From Nemophila menziesii (Eukaryota > Streptophyta > Magnoliopsida > Boraginales > Hydrophyllaceae), in contig JARWIR010000005.1 in the NCBI GenBank assembly GCA_029959085.1, forward strand, positions 1,738,501 through 1,802,500: DNA of 64,000 nucleotides. Direction: 5' to 3'. The notes under the pieces are model-generated. The model worked only from the letters and a program-made list of their open reading frames with translations, did not search any database and was not told where the DNA came from. This document shows positions 45,601 to 54,804 of the stretch, piece by piece (the stretch's first letter is position 1; the number at the start of each line of letters is the position of its first letter). Made by a program: the position numbers and the translations under genes.

Positions 45601-46230
45601 GTGGTAAGGGATATGGTGCTTAAGGATGAGCATGACACTATTAGATGGGGAGATAAGGGCTTTAGGACCTTGGATGTTATGTATGATCTAAGGGGTCCTA
45701 ATGAGAAAACTAAATGGTATAGTGTGGTGTGGCATAAATGGAGTATGCCAAAGCACAAGTTTTGTGCTTGGCTAATTTGTAAGGATAGGTTAAGTACAAA
45801 GGATAGGCTTAGCAAATGGGGTATGGAAGTGGACAAGATGTGCAACCTTTGCTTTGAAGAGCATGAATCTAGGGATCATTTATTTGTGAAGTGCAAGTTC
45901 ACAACTTTGGCTTGGAAGGAGGTTTGTGCTCTTCACAATTGGCACAACTCGGGTGGTACTTGGGAAGAAAGACTTGACTTTATGATTAAATTCAATGGTA
46001 ACACTTTAAAGGATACTATATCAAACATTTCTTTCCTTAGTTTTCTTTATTGTATTTGGGATATGAGAAATAAACATGAGTTTAAGAAGATATGTCCCAA
46101 ATATGAGGATATTGTGAAAATAGTTGTGAAAGATGTTCAATATACACTTTGGAATAGAAAGTTATTTAAGAGGAGTGTTGAGAATATGAGATTGGTGGCA
46201 AGATGGAAGCTACATGGAGTGCTCAAGTGA
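42619..46230 (+). CDS. LINE ORF2: endonuclease-reverse transcriptase, 1203 residues
   Basis: Encodes the enzyme that nicks target DNA and primes reverse transcription from it. Domains in order: APE-type endonuclease (SWNVRGLN 5-12, catalytic E36 in LLETK, GDYNEI 140-145, TWTNRR, SDH with D224-H225); reverse transcriptase (KAPGPDGFNSAFFK, LIPKVKNPTSVKSFRPIACC, motif A NIDLQKAFDTINW with D586, RQGDPLSPYLF, FADD at 690-693, PVRYLGAPL); then a zf-RVT with C1075-x2-C1078 ... H1087-x4-C1092. No RNase H domain follows, unlike the LINE fragments at 5.8-8.3, 14-16 and 61.5-62.5 kb. The length is normal for plant L1 ORF2 without RNase H. The start ATG overlaps the ORF1 stop in the +1 frame, so translation may depend on reinitiation. 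No stop or frameshift was seen. Confidence 0.95.
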   Translation: MIISSWNVRGLNQSLKQREVIHVIQDKKVDLVGLLETKMTLQSYNKFHNTYLSNWGTITNHDKDERGRICVKWNKNVLDVKCLNSTSQAIFLEVHDIYNKNTFNCVMVYADNDDEKRVTLWETLGDWMVINGDSPCIWCGDYNEITKVDERMGCTSLHKSSHEFVDCIKDNGMVEHPSQGCYYTWTNRRVEGFISSKIDKMFINDAWFTCFKSHLMVEAPGISDHSNLILKIQGSSNTKPSSFKFFNIWIDHDEFMPLIEKVWKYEVRGSMMYKVVNKLKEVKKALKIFNRKYFHHSTKEIMELKEELEKAQILLMNGDQSMITIEKELRDKLMHLLNIQEEILKQKSGITWAQKGDCSTTLYHKSIKARITQNRVASIVTENGDVVDEEEAIHDEFIKYYTSLIGTKDVYEESVSSSCLNKLVNKAITKEEAKDMVKDITNKEIKEAIFSIDISKAPGPDGFNSAFFKATWSIIGVDVCNAIKETFKNRQILKQINATNLVLIPKVKNPTSVKSFRPIACCNILYKAISKIIANRMKKSLEKLISNNQAAFVGGRSISDNILVAQSVVTGYDRKDLSPRCTLNIDLQKAFDTINWRYLFKLLQIMGFDKKLISWVKMCITTPMFSLCINGSVCGYFKGERGLRQGDPLSPYLFVICMQGFSSILEKVANNKAFTYHPNCARMGLNHLIFADDCLVFFNGDKDSVMRLKQGLDLFSRLSGLKISPEKSELYMGGCNKDLHEDLSCILNVKKGKLPVRYLGAPLTTKGPNSLMCATLINNIVGSVEGWMHKFLTFAGRLHLIKSVLQSKARYWCNVMILPMGVIHEIESLLSRFLWKGNTNDFHGAKVAWKELCQSKENGGLGIPNLLQINQVAILKAFWRMYGYKDNIWSQWVYSNWLRNKSIWSITCDNSLPWTWRAMLNIRYLAFKYIVHEVGNGKRTYMLDDRWIKGKCVGDICGKKDTISLGNYNINKKVVDYYVGKRWRFPPRLNKVYEVVRDMVLKDEHDTIRWGDKGFRTLDVMYDLRGPNEKTKWYSVVWHKWSMPKHKFCAWLICKDRLSTKDRLSKWGMEVDKMCNLCFEEHESRDHLFVKCKFTTLAWKEVCALHNWHNSGGTWEERLDFMIKFNGNTLKDTISNISFLSFLYCIWDMRNKHEFKKICPKYEDIVKIVVKDVQYTLWNRKLFKRSVENMRLVARWKLHGVLK

Positions 46231-46285
46231 GGAAAGAAAGAGGATCAAGGAGGATAGATTGGAGCCTGGACCTAGTATAAGACTT

Positions 46286-46404
46286 TAGCAATTGTTGTAT
46301 AGGTTCTCCTAGCAATGGTTGTATAGGGTTTTATTTTTTTATAGCAATGGTTGTATAGGTTTTTGCAAGTTGATAGGTTTATTTTCTAGTAAATGTTGTA
46401 TAGG
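46286..46404 (+). repeat. Four 18-bp repeats in the LINE 3' UTR
   Basis: TAGCAATGGTTGTATAGG or close variants at 46286-46303, 46310-46327, 46342-46359 and 46387-46404, separated by T-rich spacers. They lie between the ORF2 stop and the poly(A) tail. Confidence 0.9.
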
Positions 46405-46528
46405 GTTTGTTTTTCCTAGCCATGCTTGTTTTTGAGTCAAAAACAAGTAGGGGTTTGATTTGTACTTGTCGTTTTGTGGATATAAAATGGTAAGTTTGAT
46501 CAAAAAAAAAAAAAAGACTTTCAATTTT

Positions 46529-46789
46529 TTAATTGACATGATTTTACAAAAAATTGAAAACTGGAAAACACTCTTTCTCTCTAAAAAAGGAAAAAAAATA
46601 TTAATAAAAGCAATTATTCAAAGCCCACCTTACTATATTATGTCTAATTTCATACTCCTAAAAAACATTATAAAAAAATCCATTCTATCATTGCTCACTT
46701 CTGGTGGGGTGATAAAAGGGAAAAAACAATTTATTTGGCCGAAAGAGACCTACTCACTATATCAAAATATAAAGGTAGTAACCATTGGG
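46529..46789 (+). pseudogene. Old LINE ORF2, segment 3 (post-RT)
   Basis: The reading resumes after the young LINE: ILQKIENWKTLFLSKKGKKI, IKAIIQSPPYYIMSNFILL, then HFWWGDKREKTIYLAERDLL (with one frame change) up to ISKYKG. This is the region between RT and zf-RVT of LINE ORF2. It is cut at about 46789 by SINE-like and LTR sequence. Confidence 0.8.
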
Positions 46790-46905
46790 ACTAGCTCAAT
46801 GGCCAGGACCTTGTCTCTCATCTAGGAGGTACAGGGTTTGAATCCCCCCATCCTTGTTATTTCTTGAGCCCCTATAGGGGGTAAACAAGAGGTACAAGGT
46901 TCTAA
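46790..46905 (+). mobile_element. tRNA-derived SINE-like segment
   Basis: GGGACTAGCTCAATGGCC (A box TAGCTCAATGG) is followed by GGTTTGAATCCCCC (B box) about 45 bp downstream, then 'ttgagcccctatagggggtaaacaag'. The tRNA-like spacing of A and B boxes supports a SINE head. It abuts LTR sequence at 46906; no TSD was found. Confidence 0.6.
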
Positions 46906-48015
46906 ACATGTAAGGGTGAATTATGTAGTATTTCAATGATCGGTTGCAATTGCGCTAGGTAGTTTTAGATAGGGTTTACCTGTGTCAATAAAGAGTCTTA
47001 AGTAAACTGTTACTACAATTGGTTAAATAGCATCTAAAACTTATTCTAGACGTTATGTGCTAATCCTATAATTAAACAACGTTGTCAATGGTGACCTAAC
47101 TACTATGATGGTAATTCTATATGTCTGCAGTCCACAAGAACACATAATATAAATCCAACCACATAAACAGAGAATAAAAACAATAATTCAATTTAAAACA
47201 TAGAATTCCCAAATTAGATAGATGTCCATCAAACCTAGGGTTCATACATATATGCTAAAACTCAAGATAAATAAAATTTAGTTCATACTAAGAAAAGAAA
47301 AGATAAGAGTTACAGAATTAAAGGTTGAAGAAGACATTATTGATGCACAGCTCCTTCTAGACTTCTTTTCTTGTTGTAAACTTCTTCCTGACCTTAAGGT
47401 TTGGCCAAGGATGCTTTTCTAATGTTAAGAGGTTGTATTTATAGTGTATAGGTTGACCTAATTCGTTTTATTGAAGGCGAAGGTGAGTGTTGGACTCCTA
47501 GCCCAACTCAAATTCGTAGCCCAAAAACATGGAATCAGCCCCGTTTTTGTTTTGGTCCTAACAGTTTCAATACTTATCCGATTGACGCGTATGAGTAGTC
47601 GAAATTCATCGTCTCGGAAAGATACTTAACTTTTCTCTTGACCGTTTCTCCAGATTCCACACCGATTTTAGGATATAAGCTGATTTGTGGTCGTAGGTGT
47701 AGGAATTCAGATTTATGGAAGCTTTTCCTTTTCCATATTTTTAACTTTTACTTCCTTATCTTCAATTTACATGTTTATCTTCTTTCCTTTAGCTCTTGGA
47801 ACCAACTTGGACTCGAATTAATTACCATATATCTTTAAAGTTTCACACTAAATAAATAATTAAACCCAATATGCTCTAAAAATAATAAATAATTAATTAA
47901 AGACACAAAATAGGAAAGTGTACTAAATCATGATAAAATCGACCTATAAACTAATAAATACAACTAAAATGATGTCTCGGAAATAGATTTTATTATCACA
48001 AATGAGGAGACATCA
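46906..48015. mobile_element. 5'-truncated LTR, same family as the solo LTR at 25187
   Basis: From catgtaaggg(t/c)gaattatgta onward it parallels 25536-28090 of the solo LTR without its nested hAT. Shared landmarks include 'ctagggttcata', 'ctccttc(t/c)agacttct', 'cgtctcggaaag', 'aaacccaatatgctctaaaaat' and the terminal GGAGACATCA (48006-48015). The first ~350 bp of the LTR are missing. LINE coding sequence follows directly at 48016, and part of that LINE is also lost, so the left junction reflects a deletion or rearrangement. Confidence 0.8.
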
Positions 48016-49336
48016 ACAAGTTTGGAATCTAGTAAATAAAAATGATTTTCTACTTTATAGAGTCTTAAAAGGAAAATACTTCATCAATAGTAATTTTCTT
48101 GAAGCTAAACTTGGAAGCTTCCTTTCATTGGGAAGGAAAAGTATTCTCATAGACAGAGAAATATTCCAAAGAAAATATAAAATGGAAGTTAGGTCATGGA
48201 ACTAACATAAAAATATATGAGCATAATTGGATTTGAAATAAAATTAAAAATATTAAACCGAACAACTCTGAATTTATATGATTTAATCAATATACAAAAA
48301 GTGATAATTCATGGGATTGAGATTTTAAATAAACTCTATCCTAAGGATATGAAAGACAAAATAGCTAAAATGATAATACCTAAATTAAATTATGAAAACC
48401 AAATATGTATTGATTTTTGCAAAAACGATATATATATACAGTCAAAGAAGCGTATCATAAATTGAAAGAAGAGGAAATCAAAAATCAAATTATTAATGAT
48501 ATAAATAAACCAATAACATCTACTACTAGAGACAAAAGTCGTTGGAAACAAATTTGGAAAATGGAAACCCCACAAAAAATTAGGAATTACATTTGGAGAG
48601 CGGTTAGAAATCTTTTATCTACTAAGGAAAATCTTTTTAACCGAAAGTGTAGTAACAGTAATATTTGTAATATTTGTAATAATAATATTGAAACAGTTGA
48701 ACATATACTTTTGTGATACCCCTGGTCTAAAAAAAATTGTAAAGTCGAGCCCTTAGGGGTGAACCTTACATCAAATGAAGTTATATTCACTTCACAAAGG
48801 AAATCGATAAAGCAAAAGGAAATATTTGCAAAAGAAGGGGTGACCCTTCAAACATTATTTAAATGGATTTGAGAAAAATTATTTGGAGCCTTTATATTAC
48901 TCCAAAATATAGAAATTTTCTTTGGAAGATGGTGAATTATGCTCTAACAAAAATACAATTAAAAGGAACTTACCCAACCAAAGCCACATGTGAAGTTTTC
49001 AGTGCAGAGATTCAGTCGGTAAACACTTAATCTTTCTTTGTGATCATGCACGAACGATTTGGATGGCAAGTTCCCTTATTCATATCACCTATAATTCCAC
49101 CACCTCTAGATGATAATGTGTTACTTCTCATTTGCAATTATGCAAAACCTCTAAATGACGCAAAAAGTTGTGGTTACGGTAAATAAATCTATAGACACGG
49201 TAAATAATGTAATTCACTCCTATGATGAATTAGTCTTATCCTCAAAAGCAAAATATAAGGACTGAACCAACGACAATCCTACAATTAAATTTGTACATAT
49301 TGTAATTAATGCACTATGTGCATTACAAATAAGAGC
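48016..49336 (+). pseudogene. Old LINE ORF2, segment 4 (zf-RVT and downstream)
   Basis: The plus strand reads VWNLVNKNDFLLYRVLKGKYF (about 48020-48080) and then the zf-RVT block (WKQIWKMETPQKIRNYIWRA, STKENLFNRK, CNICNNNIETVEHILL, 48540-48716), in which the CxxC pair is retained. It decays downstream of 48716. MULE-6 interrupts it at 49346. Confidence 0.8.
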
Positions 49337-49345
49337 TATTGGAAC

Positions 49346-50989
49346 GAGGAATCTACAAATTAAGGCCCCATTTGTTACTTCTTAAGGATATAAAGCCTAG
49401 TTACAAATTACTTCTTTTAAAGGCCTAACTCAAAAATCTGGTTTGGGATTTTACTTTCCTACCCTTTATAATTTTTTTTAATTCCTTTTTCGTTTTTTTA
49501 TTAATTTTTTTTTCTGAACTTTTACTACTTGATATTTTTTTCCGGTATATTCAAGGTATATTCAAGGAGGTATGTACCAACATTGTCCAGACCATTTCGT
49601 ACAGACCAGTCCTTATTAAACGTTTTTTAGGTGTTTAAGGTCCAATTTATTTTTCTTTATATATCCAATTAGTTGGTATTCTCCAAGTTTTTGACCGAGG
49701 GAGTGTACACAAGCCCGCTTTTGTCCTTGTTGTTGATTTTTTTCCCAGTCATTAATCGTGTAACGTATAAACCCGAATGTCTAGACCAAGGTGCCTGGAT
49801 CAATATGGCTAGACTAGGGTTTTTCAGTTGAAAGTAGAATGAAAAACAAGTTATAGCCCATATGGGCTGGACCAGCTAGACCATTCCCAACCCACACACA
49901 CAATGAAAAACACGTTTGGAATAGCTTTGCAAAATCACGTTTTAAATTAAAAAAAAAAAAGACATGGACTCACGAAAGAAAAAGAAAAAAACGAAAAAAG
50001 ACTCACTGATGGGCTGGCCATGTAAAGCCCAAACGGGTTGGACACAATCAGGATGGACAAAACTGTCTGGCCCATGGACTCACGTTTTTTTTTTTAAAAA
50101 AAAAAAAAGGGCAAAATGTTTTGTGCAGATCTGGACGTTGCTCGGCAATGGTGGAAAGCTGCGTTTTTAGGTGTTGCAGAATCTGGCTTCGATGGTGCTG
50201 CTGGAGCGTGGATCGATGGTGAGGCTGGAGCGCGGATCTGGTGGTGATGGTGCCGACGTGGTTCACGGTGGTGGTGTTAATGGGAGACGACAGCAGCCGC
50301 GGTAGCAACAGTATGGGAGAGGAGATGCAGTGGTGGGGTGCTGCGACGGTTCAGCGGCGGGGGTGCTGCGACGGGAGATGCAGCAATGGCTGAGCGTGGA
50401 TCTGGTGCTGCGCTGAAGGGAGGCGGCAATGGTTCACGGTGGTGGTGTTGTGCAGAGCAGAGGAGAAGCATCGAAGGCTTGATCTGCAGCAGAGGTGGCT
50501 TGATCTCGTTCTCGATCTGCAGCAGTGGTGGCTTCTCGCAGCAGTGGTGGTGTCCCGCGCAGTGGTGGTGCAGTTGGAGCTTCCGGCGGCAGCGAATGGC
50601 GGAGGTTTTCTTGCAGATCTGGTTTTAGTTAGGGATGGTTGGTGGAAGGTGGGATGGTGGAAGGTGGGCATCGAGAGGGCGGTGAGGGTGGCTTTGGGTG
50701 GAAGGTGGGGGTGGCTCACGGTGGGGAGGTGAGAGAGAAGGAGGGGGTATAGAGAGGGGAGGTGAGAGAGAAGGAGGGGGTATAGAAAGGGGAGGGTTTT
50801 CAGAAACAAAATCCCTATTAGGGTTTTGTTTTTTATTTTGGTTGGTTTACAATGGGTATAGAGAGGAGAAGGGTTTTTTGGTCTTTTAATGGGTTTTAGT
50901 TAGTGTCCAACTAGTAGTTAGAGGGGGAATGGGGTTGGGCTTTTGTTTGTAAAAAAGAAGGTTGTGGGGCTGTATAATATAATTCCCCC
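49346..50989. mobile_element. Non-autonomous Mutator-like element, MULE-6
   Basis: 1644 bp between perfect 9-bp TSDs TATTGGAAC (49337-49345 and 50990-50998). The left end GAGGAATCTACAAATTAAGG and the right end (reverse complement GGGGGAATTATATTATACAG) both continue with GCCCCA. It is close to MULE-4 in its outer ~250 bp and in its right flank (tagttagag(g/a)..aatgg). The interior has AT-rich DNA, TCTAGACCA/GGGCTGGAC units, CAGATCTGGACGTTGCTCGG and GC-rich cargo (50120-50800) with GGTGGT runs and 'ggtggaaggtgggatgg' repeats. No transposase; overlapping GC-rich frames on both strands have no recognisable domain. Confidence 0.9.
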
Positions 50990-50998
50990 TATTGGAAC

Positions 50999-51416
50999 AT
51001 GCCCCCCCCATCTCCCCCGTCCCCCATGATTTTTTTAGGCAAGTTGAGTCTTCTTTTCAGTTACACCAGGTGTCATTGATTGTGACGCGTACTAACTATA
51101 ATACATGAGCTGGACTTGAATTCCGATATACGAACTTTTCTGTTTATATAGGGGAAAGAATGAAATTAGACTTTTACCCCATTGGACCCCTTGTGTTAAT
51201 TGTCTGAAAATGATTTGTGACGCGAGAATGCGTCTCGACTAATTGATTATCGGCTATTGGTTATTTTGTTAGGAACAAATATGAAATTTTTATTGAAGGA
51301 AACTTTTGGAGGTATAATGTCGAATCTTCGACTGAAGTCGAAATTTTAAGACTAGTCCTTGCATATAAATTGGTGGAACACTTTGTGAAGGAACTATCAC
51401 TATATGAATGATTGCG
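50999..51416. other. Gene-free stretch between MULE-6 and MULE-7
   Basis: It opens with a C-rich run (atgccccccccatctccccc) and is otherwise unremarkable; no open frame of interest and no TE ends. Its origin is unknown; it may be 3' sequence of the old LINE. Confidence 0.5.
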
Positions 51417-51425
51417 CAAACTTAA

Positions 51426-51640
51426 GGGTAAAGCCTTCCTCTGGCCCTTTATCTTTCCCCAAAGTGCGCGATCCGCCCTCGATCTTCATTTTTACCCTTT
51501 CTGGCCCTCCATCTCAATACTTTGTGACACCGTTAGCCCTTTTTCGTTTTTCTGTCAATTGACTGTTAGTCAACGCCACATGGCGCCAGGTCACCGCCAC
51601 ATACGCTCCACGTCACCGCCTCTGTCTTCGTCAGCATCGT
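51426..51640 (+). repeat. Left TIR of MULE-7
   Basis: About 200 bp, pairing with 53140-53380 on the opposite strand with few mismatches. Confidence 0.92.
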
Positions 51641-52389
51641 CCCTAACAAAAAAAAAAAACTTTGAAGGTTTGAAGGTTTGAAGGCTTCAAACCTTCATCA
51701 ATGGAGGAAAAATTGAAAAAACATCCTTTTACACACCATTTCAACTAAATAAGTGCAGAAAATACTTTAGGTTCAACATTTTAACTTGAGCAATTCGTAA
51801 TGCACATTTCATATATTGTACATCCAAAGAAATAATTGAAAAAATTGTTTTATGAGCCACAAATTGCTGAATCACAAAATCAGCTAACGAAATCAACAAC
51901 TGAAATTATCTACAAGAATTATCACAAAATCAGCTAACCAAATTCTCCTCTTTAATATTATCACAAAATCATCTAACCAAATTCTCAACCCCATTGAAGA
52001 CCGCCACTGTATCAGCTCTATGGCGTGATAATTTATCCAATTCCGATCTGCCACCACCACCAGCTTTCACCATTGAAGACCGCCACTCCGATTTTTCACC
52101 GGAAACCGGTATATTTTAGTGTTCCTGAACCCAATTCTTTGAATGTATATTTTAGTGTTCCTGTACCCAATTCTGAATTAAACTGTAAGCTTAATCTTCC
52201 ATCAGATTAAGCTACAAGCTCTGCCATTTCATGAACTTGATCTAAGCTCTCGGATTTCTTCACAAGATTGCAAATCACAGTACAAACACATTCGAGATCT
52301 GATAAAAGATTTATGTAATTAGATATAAGAGTATATAGATTTAAAAAGAATTATGTTTACCTTTGTATGGAGCTTTGGGACAAATTAAG

Positions 52390-52984
52390 TTAGCAGAAGT
52401 TAACATTAACGAAGCTAAATCTAACCATCTTCCATGGATCATAAATTAAGCATTGATATACATCGATATATACGAAAATGAGGTTATAACCATCAAGCGA
52501 GTCTCCATGGATTGCACCACCAGTACAAGAACCATATCCATCTCCTTGAACCACAGGCTTCCCCTTCTTTGTATCAGCTAACTTACAATTCAATTGATGC
52601 CCATCGATATTGTTTCTATAAACAAACAAAGCAAATCCTTTTGACTTACCAGTCGACTTATCAAACCCTAATGGCCCTTCTTCAATCTCTCCATACATCT
52701 CAAAATGATGCAATAATCTCTGCCCAGTCATATCAGAAGGCACATTTGCTACATAGATCTTCCTTAAAGAAACCTCCCCTTGGTTATTCCTATTCCCTAC
52801 CCCAACTCCTCCGGTAACTCCTCCCATAGGCCCGCCTCCCACGGTGGGACCACCACCGGACGAAACCCCAGTAGCGGCTAACTGGGTCGCCGTCATTCTC
52901 CCATCAATCTGCTTACTAGGTTGCTTAAGCGCACGTAAAGCTCCATCAATATGCTTAAAATTGGGTTGATATGGGATAATGGGG
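52390..52984 (-). pseudogene. Captured UBP1-associated protein 2 (UBA2-like) RRM fragment
   Basis: The minus-strand frame starts upstream of any ATG with [19 protein letters not shown], the end of a first RRM, followed by [10 protein letters not shown], a glycine-rich linker ([13 protein letters not shown]), then a second RRM: RNP2 KIYVANV, then [20 protein letters not shown] and RNP1 KGFALFVY. The block after RNP1 is shortened ([17 protein letters not shown]), so about 20 residues of the RRM helix and strand 4 approach are missing; the frame then runs into unrelated sequence (after about GKPVVQG). UBA2 proteins are plant nuclear RNA-binding proteins with two RRMs. The fragment lacks the N-terminus, part of RRM2 and the C-terminus. 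It has no visible start of its own apart from the internal Met at 52896. It is non-functional as such, but the frame is open for about 198 codons. Confidence 0.85.
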
Positions 52985-53139
52985 TGGTGGTTTGGGTTTT
53001 GTCTTTTTTTTTTAATCGAGCTATTTTTTTTTTAGTTGCAACCAAGAACACCAAGAATGTGTGTGTTTTAATGGGTCAGTGTGTGTGGTTTGATGTGTTT
53101 GTGTTGGTGTAATTGTGTTATAAGGTTTAAATGACAAAA

Positions 53140-53380
53140 TTGCCCTTGCCACATTGTACAAAAAATCTCAGCTGCAGATGATGTGGCGCTGACGTGGCGG
53201 TGATGTGGCGCTGAGGTGGCGACATGTGGCGTTGACTAACGGTCAATTGACAGAAAAACGAAAAAAGGGCTAATGGCGTCACAAAGTATTGAGATGGAGG
53301 GCCAGAAAGGGTAAAAATGAAGATCAGGGGCGGATCGCGCACTTTGGGGAAAGATAAGGGGTTTCAGGAAGGCTTTACCC
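53140..53380 (-). repeat. Right TIR of MULE-7
   Basis: Reverse complement of the left TIR. Its inner edge has a short tandem of GATGTGGCGCTGACGTGGCG-like units (53177-53230). Confidence 0.92.
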
Positions 53381-53905
53381 CAAACTTAATACTAAGTCAT
53401 CTTTGATCCAAATTTCAAAGTTGATAAAAAAATTGTAATAGTCTTGAAGAAATTAAGTAAATGCATGCAATAATTCTTTCGTTTTTGCTCATAGACTGAA
53501 AAATTATGTGACTGGGTTGGTGGTAAAAATAAAATTATACAGTATTTTGTATAGGGATGGCAACGATTCGGTATTTTGCGAAATTTTAAAAACCATAACC
53601 ATAACCGTTTATTTTATTTAAAACCATAACCTAACGGTTTTAACCATCGGTTACACTTTTCAAAACCATAGCCGCGTTATTTGGTTTCGGGCTTTTAAAC
53701 GGTCTTACAGTTTTTAACCACAAGCAAATGATAATTTAATATATTTATTATTCTTCATTAAATTAAGAGCCAATTGTTAATTTATGCCTATTAAAAAACT
53801 TGTTTAGAAAAAGGTACCTAGAATAAGATACTTTATTGAAAACAGCCTCATCCCAAATTACCCCTATAATTAACAATTAAAAAATAAGAAAAAAAACTAA
53901 CAAAA

Positions 53906-54300
53906 CACACGCGCGCGTCCGTGAATTTTTTTTAAAATCGTCATAACCAATTCAAAAAAAAAAATCAAAAAAAAATTATATTTGGATAAATCAAATTAAT
54001 ATTTACGTCTATGATTTTTTTCGGAATTTTTTGATTTTTTTGATTTTTTTTTTTTAATTTTTTTTTTCGCAGACACGAAATTTCATGTTTTAAATATGGA
54101 ATTTCATGTTTATTTCCATGTTTAAAACATGGAATTGGGTCTGCGAAAAAAAAATTAAAAAAATTCAAAAAAAAACTAAAAAATTCATAGACGTAAATAT
54201 TAATTAGATTTATTCAAAAATAATTTTTTTTTAATTTTCTGATATTTTTTTTGAATTAGTTATGACGATTTTAAAAAAAATTCACGGACGCGCGCGTGTG
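53906..54300. mobile_element. Fold-back palindrome (about 165-bp arms)
   Basis: The left arm begins CACACGCGCGCGTCCGTGAA and the right arm ends TTCACGGACGCGCGCGTGTG. The arms match over most of their length (including 'aatcgtcataac'/'gttatgacgatt' and 'atatttacgtctatg'/'catagacgtaaatat') with small indels in A/T runs, and close on a loop (about 54066-54146) that has its own shorter inverted repeat 'tttcgcagac'/'gtctgcgaaa'. The arm ends resemble MITE TIRs, but no TSD was found. Confidence 0.85.
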
Positions 54301-54316
54301 ATGGAATTAGTAGTAG

Positions 54317-54372
54317 TAGGTGGTGGTGGTGGTGGTGGTGGTGGTGGTGGTGGTGGTGGTGGAGGTGGTGAT
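54317..54372. repeat. (GGT)n microsatellite
   Basis: About 15 near-perfect GGT repeats starting after gtagtagta, continuing as a diverged GGT/GAT-rich tail to about 54425. The glycine-rich open frame over it is a repeat artefact. Confidence 0.95.
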
Positions 54373-54804
54373 GGTTGTGGTGGATGTAGTGGTGGTTACA
54401 TACATGGTGGTTGTGGTGGTGGTGGAGAAAGAAGTACCCTATTATTTGTTTAATATTTAAAAATTAATATAGCATTAAAATAAAATAATATATTTAATAA
54501 TAAGGGTAGTAAAAATATAGAAAATATAAAGGGGATGTTTTGTATAAATAATTACTTCATTCGACATTTTTTTATAAAATAAATTATTGAAGGCATAAAA
54601 AAACAATTAGAGAGTTTAATGAGAATAACCTCTTAAATTAAACCACATATATACTTTTTAAAACCGTAACTTAACGGTTTTAACCATCGGTTATACTTTT
54701 CAAATCCATAATGTAAGGGTTTTAACCACATTTATATAATTCGGTTGTTAATCGGTTCGGTTATCATCAATTTCGGTTTTTAACCGTAACCATTACTATT
54801 CCTA

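Larger units (their letters stand above)
41781..46513 (+). mobile_element. Young L1-type LINE, 5'-truncated, ORF2 intact
   Basis: 4733 bp flanked by a perfect 15-bp TSD AAGACTTTCAATTTT (41766-41780 and 46514-46528). It ends in about 12 A. The 5' end lies within ORF1 (an in-frame DUF4283 sequence is open from the first base), so the copy is 5'-truncated, as expected of target-primed reverse transcription. ORF1 and ORF2 show no disabling mutation in the part present. The perfect TSD and intact ORF2 argue for recent insertion. The surrounding old LINE frame continues on both sides (DFQF). Confidence 0.95.
51426..53380. mobile_element. Pack-MULE with long TIRs, MULE-7
   Basis: 1955 bp flanked by a perfect 9-bp TSD CAAACTTAA (51417-51425 and 53381-53389). 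The terminal inverted repeats are about 190-200 bp, starting GGGTAAAGCCTTCCT, sharing ATCTTTCCCCAAAGTGCGCG, and continuing through GTCAATTGAC(t/c)GTTAGTCAACG; they diverge after the repeated GCGCCACATC/ACGTCACCGCC segment. Long TIRs plus a 9-bp TSD are classic for TIR-MULEs, unlike the short-ended MULE-1 to -6. The interior carries part of an RRM protein gene on the minus strand (52390-52984) plus unrelated sequence at 51660-52390. No transposase. Confidence 0.95.
53552..54804. mobile_element. hAT-like element with inner fold-back
   Basis: The left end TAGGGATGGCAACGATTCGG and the right end (reverse complement TAGGAATAGTAATGGTTACGG) form an imperfect TIR. The subterminal parts carry 'aaaaccataacc'/'ggttttaacc' repeats in opposite orientation. 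Flanks ATTTTGTA (left) and ATTTGTAT (right) suggest an 8-bp TSD altered by one base. No transposase. It contains a separate palindrome and a GGT microsatellite. Confidence 0.7.

Noticed and set aside
46790..46860. Possible tRNA gene (A and B boxes)
   Set aside because: No cloverleaf with paired acceptor and anticodon stems is apparent, and it continues into SINE-like body sequence.
50338..50809. Several overlapping frames on both strands in MULE-6
   Set aside because: GC-rich low-complexity cargo leaves all frames open by chance; no coding signature.
52025..52210. Tandem 'tatattttagtgttcctg' blocks as a coding repeat
   Set aside because: Two short copies in MULE-7 cargo with stops in between; no protein meaning seen.
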